This document shows, one piece after another, positions 1 to 10,692 of a stretch of 64,000 nucleotides of DNA (position 1 is the stretch's first letter; each line of letters starts with the position of its first letter). The translations under genes and the position numbers were made by a program. The notes under the pieces were generated by a model. The model was given only the letters and a program-made list of their open reading frames with translations, searched no databases and was not told where the DNA came from. Source of the stretch: Paraconiothyrium sp. Pb-2020 (Eukaryota; Ascomycota; Dothideomycetes; Pleosporales; Didymosphaeriaceae); the NCBI GenBank assembly GCA_022419385.1, contig JAJUBI010000007.1, positions 2,079,768 through 2,143,767 on the forward strand, written 5' to 3'.

Positions 1-236
1 CTTGGATCAAAGTCTACAGCAGTGTTTAGCGATTTGCCTGGCTCCAAAGGTCCTGGTTGGTAGGTTCCGACAGGACATCCGCTGCCTTCGAGAATGCTGA
101 TGGAAGTGAGAGTTCCGTTCACCCGGGTACTACGGACTGCACTGTCATCGGGAGTAGCGAGACGTGGGGTGCCTTCACGTAGAATGTTAGCTGCTTGCCC
201 CATGGGGATGAGCATAAAAAGAGATATAAGAAGCAT
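1..236 (-). CDS. Secreted protein, possible DUF4360 family, N-terminal part only
   Basis: The reading frame opens at 236 with a hydrophobic leader (MLLISLFMLIPMGQAA) that looks like a signal peptide, and stays open to the window edge. About 78 residues are visible. After the leader comes a segment with 'GSGCPVGTY', which resembles the 'GSGCP.GT' start of the fungal secreted DUF4360 family. Only the first cysteine of that family can be checked here. No intron is needed in the visible part. Function unknown; the family assignment rests on one short motif. Confidence 0.5.
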   Translation of the reverse strand, partial: MLLISLFMLIPMGQAANILREGTPRLATPDDSAVRSTRVNGTLTSISILEGSGCPVGTYQPGPLEPGKSLNTAVDFDP

Positions 237-1379
237 AGTGGATGCGGATTAACCGTGAGGAAAAGGTAAAATTAGCGCGTTCGATGATTGTTCCCGCGCT
301 TTCCATCGCCACTTTATACTCTGTTCAGTGCCTTAATGTCAGAAGAAGGATCCATGGCGACTAAGTCAACGTACGTTGTTACCGCACGCACTGCCGCGAC
401 CTGGACCAATTTGAGCCATACTCGAGTTGGAGTTCCGGCTAACTGCGGTCCGGAACAAAACGATCCAGGACACATAATATCCAGTAGAATAGCAGTAATA
501 CGAATCCTTCACATTTGCATATAGAAACCCTTGCAACGGTTCACCCAACGAAAAGGGCGAGGTGGCTCAGATCTCACGTAACTTTTGAGTTCGAGACATT
601 GCTCAAAAGACTGTTACTTTACAACTGATACATGATCTTATGACAAAGTTTGGCGCCATCCATAAGGCTAGCTCCGAGTAAATATGCCGGACTCAAGCTA
701 CTCACTTGGAGGGAGACGCAAGCGTGCGGCAACTAATGCTCCCCGTGCAAGACCGCCATATTGTCTTTTAGCGCCGCTGCTTGTGAGTAGAATGGCAACA
801 AACCTACAAGTACGAGAATCTACCTGCGACCTACTATATCTGGGCTAGCGAGCTCAGGATAATGCGAGCTCTTCACGATCAACGCCCGAGTAGAGCACAA
901 GGCGTACACGTACCCACCAACAAACATGTACATCCTCAGCTTCCATATTTGCAACCTTCCAAAGGGAATTATCATAAATTATAAGGATTCATTGCCCAGA
1001 CATCGCAATGCATGCTCTATACTCGGCCCCCTTCCATCCTAGCGAGTCGTTCCTCCAGAAAGAGGCTGTGCAACACTTTCTCGGGTAGTGCTCGGATCTT
1101 TCATCCGTAGGTATGGCGGACTGGATGATGATTTGTTGTCTAATGCTTCTTTTATCTTGTGCCTGGTCGGCCCGTGGTGTCGCGTGCAGGAGGACGCGTC
1201 AGCGACGTACAATTGAACACATTGCGAGCTGGTGACCATGATGCGCGAGTTAAAGAAGCCACTCAACGAGAACACAGGATACGCAGGGATACTCACGAGA
1301 CCTTAAAGGACGATTTGATGAATTTTCGTTTATTGCTCATGAGCCCTTCTATTGTGGCGAACTAAGGGCTAAGCCGACA
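237..1379. other. Intergenic stretch without a supported gene
   Basis: The short open frames here have no recognisable domain, no signal peptide and no plausible intron structure. A perfect 8-bp hairpin (CTTTTGAG/CTCAAAAG, 12-nt loop) lies near 582-609. No tRNA or repeat is seen. The stretch should hold the promoter of the leftmost gene and the 3' end of the F-box-like gene. Confidence 0.5.
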
Positions 1380-2512
1380 TCACCAAGCACCCTCCCTCAA
1401 CAATCTCCGCAGCTCCTTCTTGTAGACAGTCTTGTCTTCCTCTTTAACATCGTCCCATGATGTCTCGCTGTCAAACATCTCCCCACTGAGCTTCAACACC
1501 TCTATTCCCTTGTACAAATCCCCATGCACCGATCCCATGATCTCCAGCCACAAGTGGCAGTCTCGATATACTTTTCTCGCAATTCTTTTTGGTACAGCAG
1601 TCTCTCTTTTATTGTTTCGCCAACTGTAACTCCTAAAGTATCCCATCCGACAATTGATGAACAGGCTAGTGAGGTCGGTTACCCCCTTCGCAGCAAGCAT
1701 AGCCATCGCATTATAACCTTGCGATTTGCGCGATCTTGTTTGTTGCCAGCTACGGATCTCGATTGAGCGCAGAAGCTTAGCCGTGCGCGGAGAGAGAGTG
1801 GCTGCAAAAGCGACGAGGGCATTGACGTCGGTGAAGACAAGCGTTTGTGCGTACATCATGGGAGCCGCCTCTTCGTAGATTTGCTTGCTCACGGAGAGGA
1901 TGTTGACACCCAGGATCCTATGATCAACCTCGGGCTCTTCAACGTCCGAGTCCGCGTTATCGTCATTTTTGTTAGCATGGTGGACTACATGACCACGCTG
2001 CGTAGGTGCACGTCTTGATGCAGAGTAGTCGCCATATTGCATCGTAGCTATTTCGCATTGGTCGAGCGAAGGGACGTAGTCGACAGTTCTCCTGTAGCGC
2101 CTTTGCTTGAAGCACAACCAGATTGCCTCTTTATTCCCATCGTAATTTTCTGGCAACCTGGTCGGTGAAGGAAGGCATTCTTCGTAAATTTTGTTCCTTA
2201 GTTCCGCCGGTAGAGACATGAAGGGAAGAATGTTGTGTTTGGAAGGAAGTCTGGTGTTACGTGCGCGCTGTTACAAAGTTGCGTAAGCATAAAGCACTTT
2301 GAATTGGGCGACCTGGAACGCAATACCTTTACTGGAATACATTCCGTTTCGGAATCGCTCACTTCGTCTTCGTTTTCTTCACAACTGTATCGCACATCGG
2401 CACGCTTCCGTTTCGGGTAGCGGGGTTCGGCTGACAATGAGGTCGATGCGCTGCTCTCAGGTTGAGCAGGTGGAACGGGAAAAATGCGTGTGGCAAGGTT
2501 AGTTGCGAACAT
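1380..2512 (-). CDS. F-box-like 'LPAELRN' family protein
   Basis: Two exons, 2512-2333 and 2267-1380, give about 355 residues. The inferred intron (2332-2268, 65 bp) starts GTAAAG and ends TAACAG; a second donor GTATTG six bases later is also in phase. The splice joins a basic, acidic N-terminus (PKRKRADV, then a Glu/Asp run) to 'ILPFMSLPAELRNKIYEECL'. That layout, with Pro-Lys-rich start and 'FPF.SLPAELRN.IYE', belongs to a large fungal family often annotated as F-box-like or 2EXR-like. These are thought to be substrate adaptors, but no partner is known. The C-terminal half contains a conserved 'LVFTDVNALVAFAATLS' segment. The ATG at 2219 could serve as an internal start if the upstream exon is wrong. 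Confidence 0.7.
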
Positions 2513-2726
2513 GGTTCCCTCTTGTTTGATGCGAAATACGTATGTAACGCGCCGTCATGAGCATTTTTGCCATGAACAGCTGATTCACACTGCAGTACGG
2601 AGCCATTGCTGATTTCAAGTAATATATGTCCATATCTCATCGAATCACACCCACACGCCAGCATCACAAAATTACCAAATTTCTTAAACATGGACTGAGT
2701 TCATTTGTCCGCCACCTACACTGACT

Positions 2727-4592
2727 CTATCTCTCTCTCCGCGCGCCTCCAACAGCCCTCCTATTCTCCACACTCCTCTTCGTCTTGACCGCGTCCTTCC
2801 TCCTCCTCTTCCACGCCCTATTCAAGTTGCCCTGGTTCTCCCAGAACCACTTCCGGAAGTCACTTTCCTCTCTCTCTTCGTCTTTCTCTGTACCGCCAAC
2901 ACCCCTACTTTGCACACCAGCCAACGCCTCACCATCTCCCTCAGCTTTATCTTCATCCTCTTCCGCAACGTCAGCTAATTGAGATGATGAAGCATTAGCT
3001 TTCGTGTTGTTTGAGAGTTGCGTGCTAGCTTCAGGATCGAGGTCTGCATCTTCGTCGTCGTCCGCCTCATGACTGCCATTGCGCCACGGAAAACTAAATC
3101 GGCGTCCGATGGCAGCAGTGTCCGGCGTCGGGGCTGCACTGCGAAGACCTCGCCACTCAATATCGCGTTGTGTCTGGGGTGTGAACGGCACCGCAGCGCC
3201 TTCTTCCCCGTCATCTATATCGATGTCGCCATCGCCGTCGCCGAAGAAGGAAAAGGATGTGTTGATGGGGGCGAGATTCTTCGCGGGAGTGGAACTCGGA
3301 TTAGACAAGGGCGTGAGGAGGGGAGTGGGCTTGGGCTTCTTGAACAGGGCTTCTAGGGGGTGGACTTCCTTTTTAGCGGGCGATGAGGGCGTGATGGCGA
3401 TCTCGGGGGTGCTAGATTTGGCTTTTGCCTTCGTTGGTGCAAGTGCTGGGAAGGCGGGATCGGATGCACCTGCTGAGGCTGCTGAATCGGAGTCGGAGTC
3501 GGAGTCGGAGTCGGAAAATGAGGAGACTACTGATGATTTTTCGGATTCTGGGTCGGGTGATGATGATTCTAGAGGTGGTGTAGCTTTTTTTGTCTTCTTC
3601 TTTTCCGGCTTTGCGGACTTGGGCGCTGGAGAGGATTTCAGCGAGGGGGTAACAGAAGCCTTTCCCCTGGTCTTTGATGATGGCTCCTCGAGTCCAGGAT
3701 CCACGAGTTCTAATACCCGCTTGTTCTTCGCCTTGATAGTCTCAGCCTCGACCACCTTGCCCTCTTCGTCCACCCATCCCTTGCCGTTCACGTAATCGAC
3801 CGCCGTATTACTATCTGTAGAGACCGCAGTAGCTTTGAGAAAACTGGGCGTCTTAGAATTCTTCTCAAACTCATGCACAATGACTTCCTGCTTCGACTTG
3901 TTCTTCTGCTTATCTTTCTTCTTGTCTTTCTTCTCCTTCCGCGCAACCTCGGTAGCCGCGACAGGCGTCAATTTCGCCTTGAACAGAAGCTCCGGCTCTT
4001 TTGTATACTTTGACTTCTTCCGCTCCCTCTTCTCCGCCTTCTTATCTTTTTTCTCTTTTCTCTCCTTCTTTCCCTTCATAGGAACCTCCGTCCACCCGCG
4101 CTTAACTTTCCGCTCATCAGGCAGTTCCACCCCCTCCAGCAACCCGTCCTCCTTCTTCCTCTTCCTCTTGTCTCTTTTCGCGCGTTTCGCCGATCTCTCT
4201 GCCTCCCCAGCTTCCACAACCGCGTCATCGCCCGCCTTGCGCTTTTCAGGCTTCGCATCCTCGATCCGAACTTTGGATCCTTTCAGCGTCGACCCGTTCA
4301 ACTTCTTCTTTAGTTTCGTGGCTTCCATGGCGGGCAGCTCGACGTAGCCGAAGCCTTTTTCGGGGAACGTTTCCACGGCGTGGTAGGAAATGCTTTTCGC
4401 GGAGGGGAGCACGGACGGCGGGAGGTAGACTTTGAGAAGATTGGGATTGAACGGCGTAATGTGTAGTCTGACGGTTTTTTCTTGGTCAGAAGCAGTTTGA
4501 CCAGCCGAGACGGGTGTGTTCGACGCCGCGGTGGGAGTGGAAGCTCCAGCCTTCTGCTCGGGCTTGGGTATGTCCGCTGGTGTCGCGGGCAT
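2727..4592 (-). CDS. RRM-domain, Lys-rich nucleolar-type protein (NOL8/Nop8-like)
   Basis: A single exon encodes 621 residues. Residues about 40-110 form an RRM-like fold ('VRLHITPFNPNLLKVYLPPS', then 'GFGYVEL'). Next is a very Lys/Glu-rich region (about 120-240) with several basic blocks that could act as nucleolar targeting signals, then Ser/Asp-rich low-complexity sequence including an SD dipeptide run. The C-terminus ends with 'DFRKWFWENQGNLNRAWKRR' and a basic tail, a pattern shared with fungal Nop8/SRP40-like annotations. The layout suggests a ribosome-biogenesis role in the nucleolus, which is an inference. It diverges from the small Cys-rich gene at 4892 across 299 bp. Antisense frames here are long only because of codon bias. 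Confidence 0.6.
   Translation of the reverse strand: MPATPADIPKPEQKAGASTPTAASNTPVSAGQTASDQEKTVRLHITPFNPNLLKVYLPPSVLPSAKSISYHAVETFPEKGFGYVELPAMEATKLKKKLNGSTLKGSKVRIEDAKPEKRKAGDDAVVEAGEAERSAKRAKRDKRKRKKEDGLLEGVELPDERKVKRGWTEVPMKGKKERKEKKDKKAEKRERKKSKYTKEPELLFKAKLTPVAATEVARKEKKDKKKDKQKNKSKQEVIVHEFEKNSKTPSFLKATAVSTDSNTAVDYVNGKGWVDEEGKVVEAETIKAKNKRVLELVDPGLEEPSSKTRGKASVTPSLKSSPAPKSAKPEKKKTKKATPPLESSSPDPESEKSSVVSSFSDSDSDSDSDSAASAGASDPAFPALAPTKAKAKSSTPEIAITPSSPAKKEVHPLEALFKKPKPTPLLTPLSNPSSTPAKNLAPINTSFSFFGDGDGDIDIDDGEEGAAVPFTPQTQRDIEWRGLRSAAPTPDTAAIGRRFSFPWRNGSHEADDDEDADLDPEASTQLSNNTKANASSSQLADVAEEDEDKAEGDGEALAGVQSRGVGGTEKDEEREESDFRKWFWENQGNLNRAWKRRRKDAVKTKRSVENRRAVGGARRER
3487..3515. repeat. Hexanucleotide TCGGAG microsatellite inside the RRM gene
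   Basis: About 4.8 perfect copies of TCGGAG. Read on the minus strand they encode the Ser-Asp dipeptide run of the RRM protein. The repeat keeps the reading frame whatever its copy number, so length variation would be tolerated. Confidence 0.85.
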
Positions 4593-4891
4593 CGAGACAC
4601 GGCGGTTTCGGTGCTTGGGGGCCGTTACTCCAGAATATCACGCGCCAATAGACTAGGTCGTGCAAGCGCGATACTCATAGATAGCGACCGAATGTGTGCG
4701 CCCAGTCGCGCCGTGTGTGGTGTCGTGAGCGCGAGGGCAGTTGGAAGGATTCGAGTAAAAGCTCTAGCGCCGGTAGGCTGGGTCCAAAACCCTGGGCGCT
4801 AGGGCGGTACGTGCGCTTACAGCGGCAGCGGCGACCATCGTGAACGTCTCAGAACGTCAGACGTCAACGAACCATACAAAATCGTCCAACT
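4593..4891. promoter_or_regulatory. Divergent promoter region
   Basis: This 299-bp gap separates two start codons pointing away from each other: the RRM gene on the minus strand and the Cys-rich membrane protein on the plus strand. It must contain both 5' ends. No clear TATA box is seen. Confidence 0.5.
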
Positions 4892-5506
4892 ATGCGGAAG
4901 CGCGCAACATGGCTGCTCTTGTTCGCGTTCCTTTCGCTGTTCTCTCTTGCTCCAGCTAAGAGTACGTCTGCCCTACAATATAGTCGTGAGAGGAAGAACT
5001 GACCCTCTAGCACCGACATCCTTTTGTAAATGCACTTGCGCCGGCAACAGCACCATCGTTGCCCTCGATGCGCCTACGACCTCTCAGAAGCCGTCACCCG
5101 ACCTCCGCGAGCGCGCCACGCGGAAAACATGCAATGACTGCAATCGTCAGTTCTGCCTGGGTTATTCGTTCTGCCAGGGCGTGAAGCAGGACCAGGTGTT
5201 TACAACATGTTTCCGTACGCATATTTGCATTGGACGTGGCGAATTGGCGAAAACATGAGACTAATAACATATAGAGAGAGACTCCGCGAAGGACCAAGCG
5301 GTTGTTTGGATTTTTATTCTGGCTACAGTGGGGTTGCTGAGCTATGCAGGAGTAAGGCCTTGGATTGACCAGTGGGCCGAGGTACGTCTCTTCTAAGACG
5401 CAAGTCGTGATTGCTTGAGCTGCGACATGCGCAAAAGCTGACGCTGTCACAGAGAGCTCGCCAGCGCCGAAGCTACGTTCCAGTCTCGGCGCAGTCGGAA
5501 CAGTGA
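4892..5506 (+). CDS. Small Cys-rich secretory-pathway membrane protein of unknown function
   Basis: Four exons (4892-4961, 5011-5214, 5275-5381, 5453-5506) give 144 residues; every junction is GT-AG and in phase. The product has a cleavable-looking signal peptide (MRKRATWLLLFAFLSLFSLA), then a Cys-rich luminal part with 'FCKCTC', 'CNDC', 'FCLGYSFC' and 'TTCF', then one membrane segment ('VVWIFILATVGLLSYAG') and a short basic tail. I recognise this as a conserved ascomycete arrangement but not as a named family. The Cys pairs suggest disulfides or metal binding in the lumen. The start is set by the signal peptide. Confidence 0.75.
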
Positions 5507-5730
5507 TGGGGCCTAACTGTTTGAACTTGCTTCTTCTATACGGAGTTCTTGGATATCGTGGAATAGGTGTGAATTATAAACACGAACGTCAAGATACCCA
5601 ACCAAAGCATCTCCATCCAAATGCAGCTTCCCAACGCCATGATGCAATACAGTAGTGAGACAGCGTTTTACAAGCCGGGAGATCAATATGGTACACGGAC
5701 TGCCGCCCTTTTGTCTCTCCTTCTCCTGAC

Positions 5731-6596
5731 TTATTCCTTCTTTGATCCGCCCAGAATCCATCCGAACCACCCGCTGCTTACACCTTTAGCCGTGTTCTCA
5801 GCAAAGGCGGTGGCCTTCGCAGCCTGTTGATCCAGTGGACCACCAACCGTGGGTTGCGGACTGTCGAACCGTGCTTGCTGCGCTGCCTGTACTGCTTGCG
5901 TGACGCTCGCCTGACCTGGGCTCTCCGACTCTTTCTTCTGGAAATCCTCAACAGCGAGCCTTCTCTGTTCCTTCAACGCCTTGTCTTCGTTCCAGTCGCC
6001 GTGCAACCACCAGAGCATCCGCGAAGGCAGTTTTCTTTCCGCTTTCTTGATTTCCATCAACCGTTCTTCCTCCGCAATTCCTTCTACAAGGGCAATCTGA
6101 GCGGGGGTCGCGGTGCCCTCCGCGACAGAGTGTCGGGCAAGGCCGAGGATCTTGGCTTGTTCGCGTTCCTGGTCTTCGAAGAAGATCGCGCGTTTTCGAC
6201 GGTTGTACACAACCATGTCTCCTATCGAAAAGACAGCGAGGACACCAATGCATCCTATCTTACTGTTAGGTTCTTATTCCATCGAATTGAATGTAACGTG
6301 TAACAAAATTGAAAGTGGTAAGCCGTACCCGTAGCAAAGATTATGCCATAAACGGTAAATCTATGCGCTGCATCCGCAGCCATCCTGCCATACAAATACG
6401 CGTAGTCCCACTTGGTAACTTGCGCCATCTTCGCCCGGTTCGCCGCCTCTCTTAATCGCTTAACTTTCTGCTGCGGCGTCTCGTTCTTGGGCGCCGGGTC
6501 TGCGAATTGCAGCGTCGTTGCGCGACCGCCGGGTTTGGTGTGGGCCCATACTCCCGTCGCTGTGAAGCGCGTCGAGTCCCGCGGCGACTTCGACAT
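5731..6596 (-). CDS. Cytochrome c oxidase assembly-type membrane protein
   Basis: Two exons (6596-6329, 6254-5731) give 263 residues around a 74-bp intron (6328-6255). The N-terminus 'MSKSPRDSTRFT' is followed by a helical basic segment ('QQKVKRLREAANRAKMAQV'), then 'DAAHRFTVYGIIFATG' running across the splice into a membrane helix and 'GDMVVYNRRKRAIFFEDQ'. This order matches a fungal family annotated as cytochrome oxidase c assembly domain proteins in the mitochondrial inner membrane. The C-terminal 100 residues are variable, end in 'GWFGWILGG', and may touch the membrane again. The ATG at 6596 is chosen over an upstream in-frame start because it begins the conserved 'M(S)KSP' sequence. Role in COX assembly is family knowledge, not shown here. 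Confidence 0.7.
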
Positions 6597-6973
6597 GTTG
6601 AAAAGACGGGAAAGGGTGGACAGGAGGACGAATGAGGGGATTGGAGAGGTCGAACGATGCGGCAAAAGTTAGCTTCTGGCAGGGGTCATCGAGTGTCGGA
6701 GCACCGGCGCTACTCTGTTCCGCGATTGGACAACTTCGTTCTTGGAGCAATCAAAGATCCGTTCTTACAGGTATGTCAGACATAGTATTTGTGAGTCTTG
6801 GAGATGACCGAGGAAGCGAATGAAGAGACCCCGGCGTGTTGAATTCACTTTCACACAACTTACACGCCATGTTTGCAGCTGCGGACACCAAACGCTCCTT
6901 TCATCACTGACGAAACGCCCAATAAACTCTACTTGAGAGCTCAGCCCAAACATCGTTGCATCAAGACGTATAG
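6597..6973. promoter_or_regulatory. Divergent promoter region
   Basis: This 377-bp gap lies between the starts of the COX-assembly-like gene (minus) and the DUF2458-like gene (plus). Both 5' UTRs and promoters must fit here. It contains ATTGG (CCAAT on the other strand) at about 6724-6728, but no clear TATA box. Confidence 0.45.
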
Positions 6974-7768
6974 ATGAAGATGGCGGATAACGAGATCCCC
7001 CCGGAGCTTGATCTTGAGCAGATTCTGGCGACGTTGGCGAGCCTACCGCAGACCACAAGCCATCCTGTGCCACCGCAGCAGCAGTTCCATGCGCCTGACC
7101 AAGTTCAGGCTCAGAGGGACAGCCCTCGCGCCTCGCATTTCCCGACGCAAACAGGCATCTCCTATGGTTACGTGCAAGCCCAGGACCCTCGTCTAACTAC
7201 CCGACCCCCAGCCGCCCTCTCCAGCCGCCAATTCCTCCACATAAGCCAGACCAGCAACCCCGCTATCGACCCAGCAGCAATCACAGAATGGAAGCACGGC
7301 CTCCGCTGCGTCAACAAAATCGCCACCCAGAATCTCGCTTTCGTCCCCGCAATCCAAAAGCTAATGGTTGAGCAAGCACGCAACGTGAAAGACTGGGAAT
7401 CCGGCCGCCAACGCCTGATCGAGGAGCAAGCAGTCAAGCGCGAAAACGAGAAAACGCATCTCGCGGTCCTCTCTCTGCCAGGCATAGGCGAGAAGATTGC
7501 GCCGCTGAGGACGGATGTGGTGGAGAAGGAGGAGCTCGAGCAGTATGGCAAGAAGGTGTACAGGGCTTGTCAGAGGATGGTGGAGGGTCAGTCTGCAGTG
7601 TTAAATGGTTTGGGTGTGCCTTTTTTTGGGCTGAGACCGGAGTATCTGCGGGCGGACGGGAGTGAGGAGGGGTATGGTGGAGAAGAGACGAAAAGGGTTA
7701 CGGAGGGGGAGTTGCTGGAGTTGCAGCGTAAGATGCTAAATCACTTGATGGAAATGTATGGAGACTAG
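6974..7768 (+). CDS. DUF2458-like conserved fungal protein
   Basis: An intronless frame of 264 residues. The first 90 residues are Pro/Gln-rich and probably disordered. From about residue 105 the protein is helical: 'ITEWKHGLRCVNKIATQNLA', 'VKDWESGRQRLIEEQAVK' and 'LPGIGEKIAPL', then 'VYRACQRMVEGQSAVLNGLG' and 'VPFFGLRPEYL', ending 'LLELQRKMLNHLMEMYGD'. These blocks match the fungal DUF2458 family. Function is unknown; the helical core suggests a coiled-coil assembly protein. Two in-frame ATGs (6974 and 6980) are equally possible. Confidence 0.75.
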   Translation: MKMADNEIPPELDLEQILATLASLPQTTSHPVPPQQQFHAPDQVQAQRDSPRASHFPTQTGISYGYVQAQDPRLTTRPPAALSSRQFLHISQTSNPAIDPAAITEWKHGLRCVNKIATQNLAFVPAIQKLMVEQARNVKDWESGRQRLIEEQAVKRENEKTHLAVLSLPGIGEKIAPLRTDVVEKEELEQYGKKVYRACQRMVEGQSAVLNGLGVPFFGLRPEYLRADGSEEGYGGEETKRVTEGELLELQRKMLNHLMEMYGD

Positions 7769-8508
7769 GACTTACTAGGTACGTATTGCCTTTCCTGCAT
7801 ATTCCTACTCCCAATCCTACTTGCCGTCTGCCGCAGCTATGCCTCAATTATATAACACTGTTGGATCCGTTCTTATCTCCTTGCGCAACCTTCCGTCAAC
7901 ACTGGGAAAGTTCTGAAATGATCGGCTGGGGATGATGTTACGTTCCGAGAAGCAGACAATATGTTACAATGCCAACCAATTTATAGCCGTCTCAAGTTAA
8001 GCTATAGATATATTCGTACAAATCGAATGCTCGAACGACCTCTTATTGATCGCCGTCCCTCTCTAGTCCGCAAGTCCAAGACGCACTCATTGGACCGAGT
8101 CTAGCCGCAATCGCCCGTTCCCCATTCACCTCGCCGCAAGGGCCTGTCCCCGACCGCACTGACCCACGACTGTCGCTGTTGAATGGCCCATGAAGGCGCT
8201 AACCGCGCTCTAGTGCCGTTGCTGGTGTTGTTACTCAGATATAATTGCGTCCTGCCCTCGCCTTCAACAATCTCCGTACACGCTCGTTACCGTCGAACTT
8301 TGATCAAAATCATCACCAGAGTCACTCTTTCAAGTGTAGGTACAGCCTCCTCAATTTTCGCCCATTCGCGCTTGCTGTTTTCTTTTGAAGGACTTCTTTT
8401 AGCTAGTGCTCAGAAGCGTCCGTTTGTCGCTTGACTTGCGGCGGCGACAGTACTCATTACTCGACATAACAGGCCTGACAGCATATCAGTCATTCGGGAT
8501 CTTCAACC
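7769..8508. other. Intergenic region, 3' end of DUF2458-like gene and promoter of the mucin-like gene
   Basis: No coding frame with recognisable features is present. The right half is pyrimidine-rich, as is common in fungal promoters. No tRNA or repeat is seen. Confidence 0.45.
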
Positions 8509-10358
8509 ATGATGTATTCTCGCAACTTCATACTAGGGGTTGTCGCAGGCAAGTCGCCCCCAACAAGCCGGTACCCTATGGTATTGATCGAGGACTGACA
8601 TAGACAGCTGCGGCGTCCGTCGCAGACGTGGCTGCCGACATTCCGTCATCTCTTTGGCGCGCGGAGACGACTTTGGCTCCTGCCGGGACTGCGTGTCCGG
8701 ATAGCTTCAGCAGCTGCAGCTGCATGCCGAAGCTCTGCACGGACGACGCGATCATCAACGGCAAAACTACCCATCTGACGTACCTCTGCCCCGAAACCAA
8801 GACCGTACAGGTGACTGAGACCGTCTTTGTCACTGTGCACGACGGCGAGAGCAAGTCGCTGGTGACATCGATTGGGTAAGCGCATCCTGAGCCCGTCCTA
8901 GCAGAAGTCGAGCGCACATTAATTGCAATAGCAATGTCGACGATGAAAAGACGACGACTTTGACGGCTACTAGCAAGTCTACCCTCTTCATCACCAAGAC
9001 AATCATGAGCAAGCACTCGGCTTCTTTATTACCCGGCGAGACTCTTAGCCCGATCAGCACCTCTCAAGCTAGCTCTATAGATGCGATGTAAGTTCACCAA
9101 GCTCAGGCGTGAGAACATATATACCCTCTACGGTAAGTATTTAGATGCTAACATGGGCAGTACTATCGGCGAGCCAAACCACACTCAACCCGCTGTGCCT
9201 ACGCAGGACTTCGAGAAGCCCACTTCGCCCGTGCACTTGACCTTAAAGTCGACAGCTACGGTTCTTGAGACTCTGAACGTGCATCCTCATGATCCGGTAC
9301 CAAGTCTACATTCTTGGCTCAGCTTGCACTCCTCCATGATCCTCACGAATCCTCTTCGCCCGACCGCTAGCTCGCTCGCTATGATTCTGACCAACCCTCT
9401 CCGTCCGTCCACCACGGCTTTTGGGATCTGGCGTAATATAACTACTTCGGTTGCTGTTGCACCATCGTTCTCGGATACATTACTCGCACGGACAACCTCA
9501 GACACTGGATTCAAGTCTACTATCCGCCTAACTATGTCGCTGAATGCACCGTCGACTGCGGTCCCAGTCCCGGTTTCCATCTCGACGGACGGTATCGCTA
9601 CAATCTCGACGATAGGATCCACCCTCAAACTGGGTGCGCCGTCCGTAACCTCATCGTTCCCTAGCTACAGTCCTTCATCAGTGTCCCCGTCGCCCTCAAC
9701 GTCACTAGCCAATAGTTCTAACTCCTCAGTGTCCGGGACTCCATTTAACTTCACCGAAACCCACGCCAATGGCCCACTTAATACCCAATCCACCCCCTAC
9801 CCAGGCGTTCCTCCCGTTGAATACCCTCGTTCCTCCGCCAAGATAAACATGACAGTGACGGACAACCGTCCCACTGTAGACACTGCTCAGTTTACGGCGT
9901 CAGTATCAGACAATTTCATCTCCCTGCCTTCCGATACCGAGACTTCTTGGTCCATCGCTGGCGACGAGTCTACCGTGACGGATATGGAGGTATTTCCTAC
10001 CATCAAGCCCGATGATCCCACGTCTACGGTATCGGTCCTGACGGATGGTATTCTCTTCTCCTCCGATATACCACCTTACCCAACTGAGGTTCCCGCCAAG
10101 CGTCAAGATGAAGAGCACATTGACGGCACAATTAGTAAAGTGTTCACGACCACCACCGTGACGCTTGCTAACTCCACCGTGACCTCAACACAAGAGACGC
10201 TGGCCACTAATAGCACTGGGAGCACTGGAACGGCGTCAGAGCCATACCCAAGCGCGACCACTCAGTCTCTGAGCAAGAATGGTGCCAGTAACACTCAACC
10301 TGCACCTGCATGGGTTGTGTTGGTCGTGGTCGCTCTCCGGTTGGCCGCGCTGTCCTAA
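8509..10358 (+). CDS. Mucin-like Ser/Thr-rich, probably GPI-anchored cell-surface protein
   Basis: Four exons (8509-8548, 8608-8875, 8932-9087, 9161-10358) join in phase to 553 residues. Exon 1 gives the signal peptide start 'MMYSRNFILGVVA'. Intron 1 (8549-8607) appears to use a GC donor (GCAAGT). The secreted part begins with a short Cys region ('CPDSFSSCSCMPKLC') and 'TVQVTETVFVTV', then a long Ser/Thr/Pro-rich stalk with many NXS/T sites. The last residues ('PAWVVLVVVALRLAALS') are hydrophobic with no basic tail, which fits a GPI-attachment signal. The protein is likely heavily O-glycosylated and wall or membrane bound. No catalytic domain is visible. Confidence 0.7.
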
Positions 10359-10692
10359 GAACTGGACGCTACTTCCAGGAGGTGTAAGGATTTGGAGAAC
10401 GTGATGGGAAGTATGAGCCCATGGGTTTGCATGACTTTATGACGCTTTTGTATTATAGTTATTCCGCAACATGCGGCGTCTTGGTCGTATAGGCCAGTGC
10501 GGCCTGAACGAATGCGTAATTCAAGTCTGCTCTTCGTGTCATGTGTGCTCAGCTACCCGCAACTACGACGCTTCATGCAAATAAGCCGTTGGGAATCCTT
10601 AACTTTCGTGTACTAGTCAACTTCTGTCTTAATTTGTAGGTATGCAGCTGCCGGACAATTGCCGACTGCACGAGCTTGCGCGGGTCGTATCC
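10359..10692. other. 3' flank of the mucin-like gene
   Basis: No gene seen. This stretch probably holds the polyadenylation region of the upstream gene. Confidence 0.4.

Noticed and set aside
582..609. Perfect 8-bp hairpin, first considered as a tRNA T-arm because it contains TTCGA
   Set aside because: The stem is too long, the loop is 12 nt, and no acceptor, D or anticodon arm surrounds it.
3079..4347. Long plus-strand frames opposite the RRM gene
   Set aside because: They mirror the Lys/Glu/Ser-rich codons of the minus-strand gene and translate to Ser/Phe-rich low-complexity sequence without domains.
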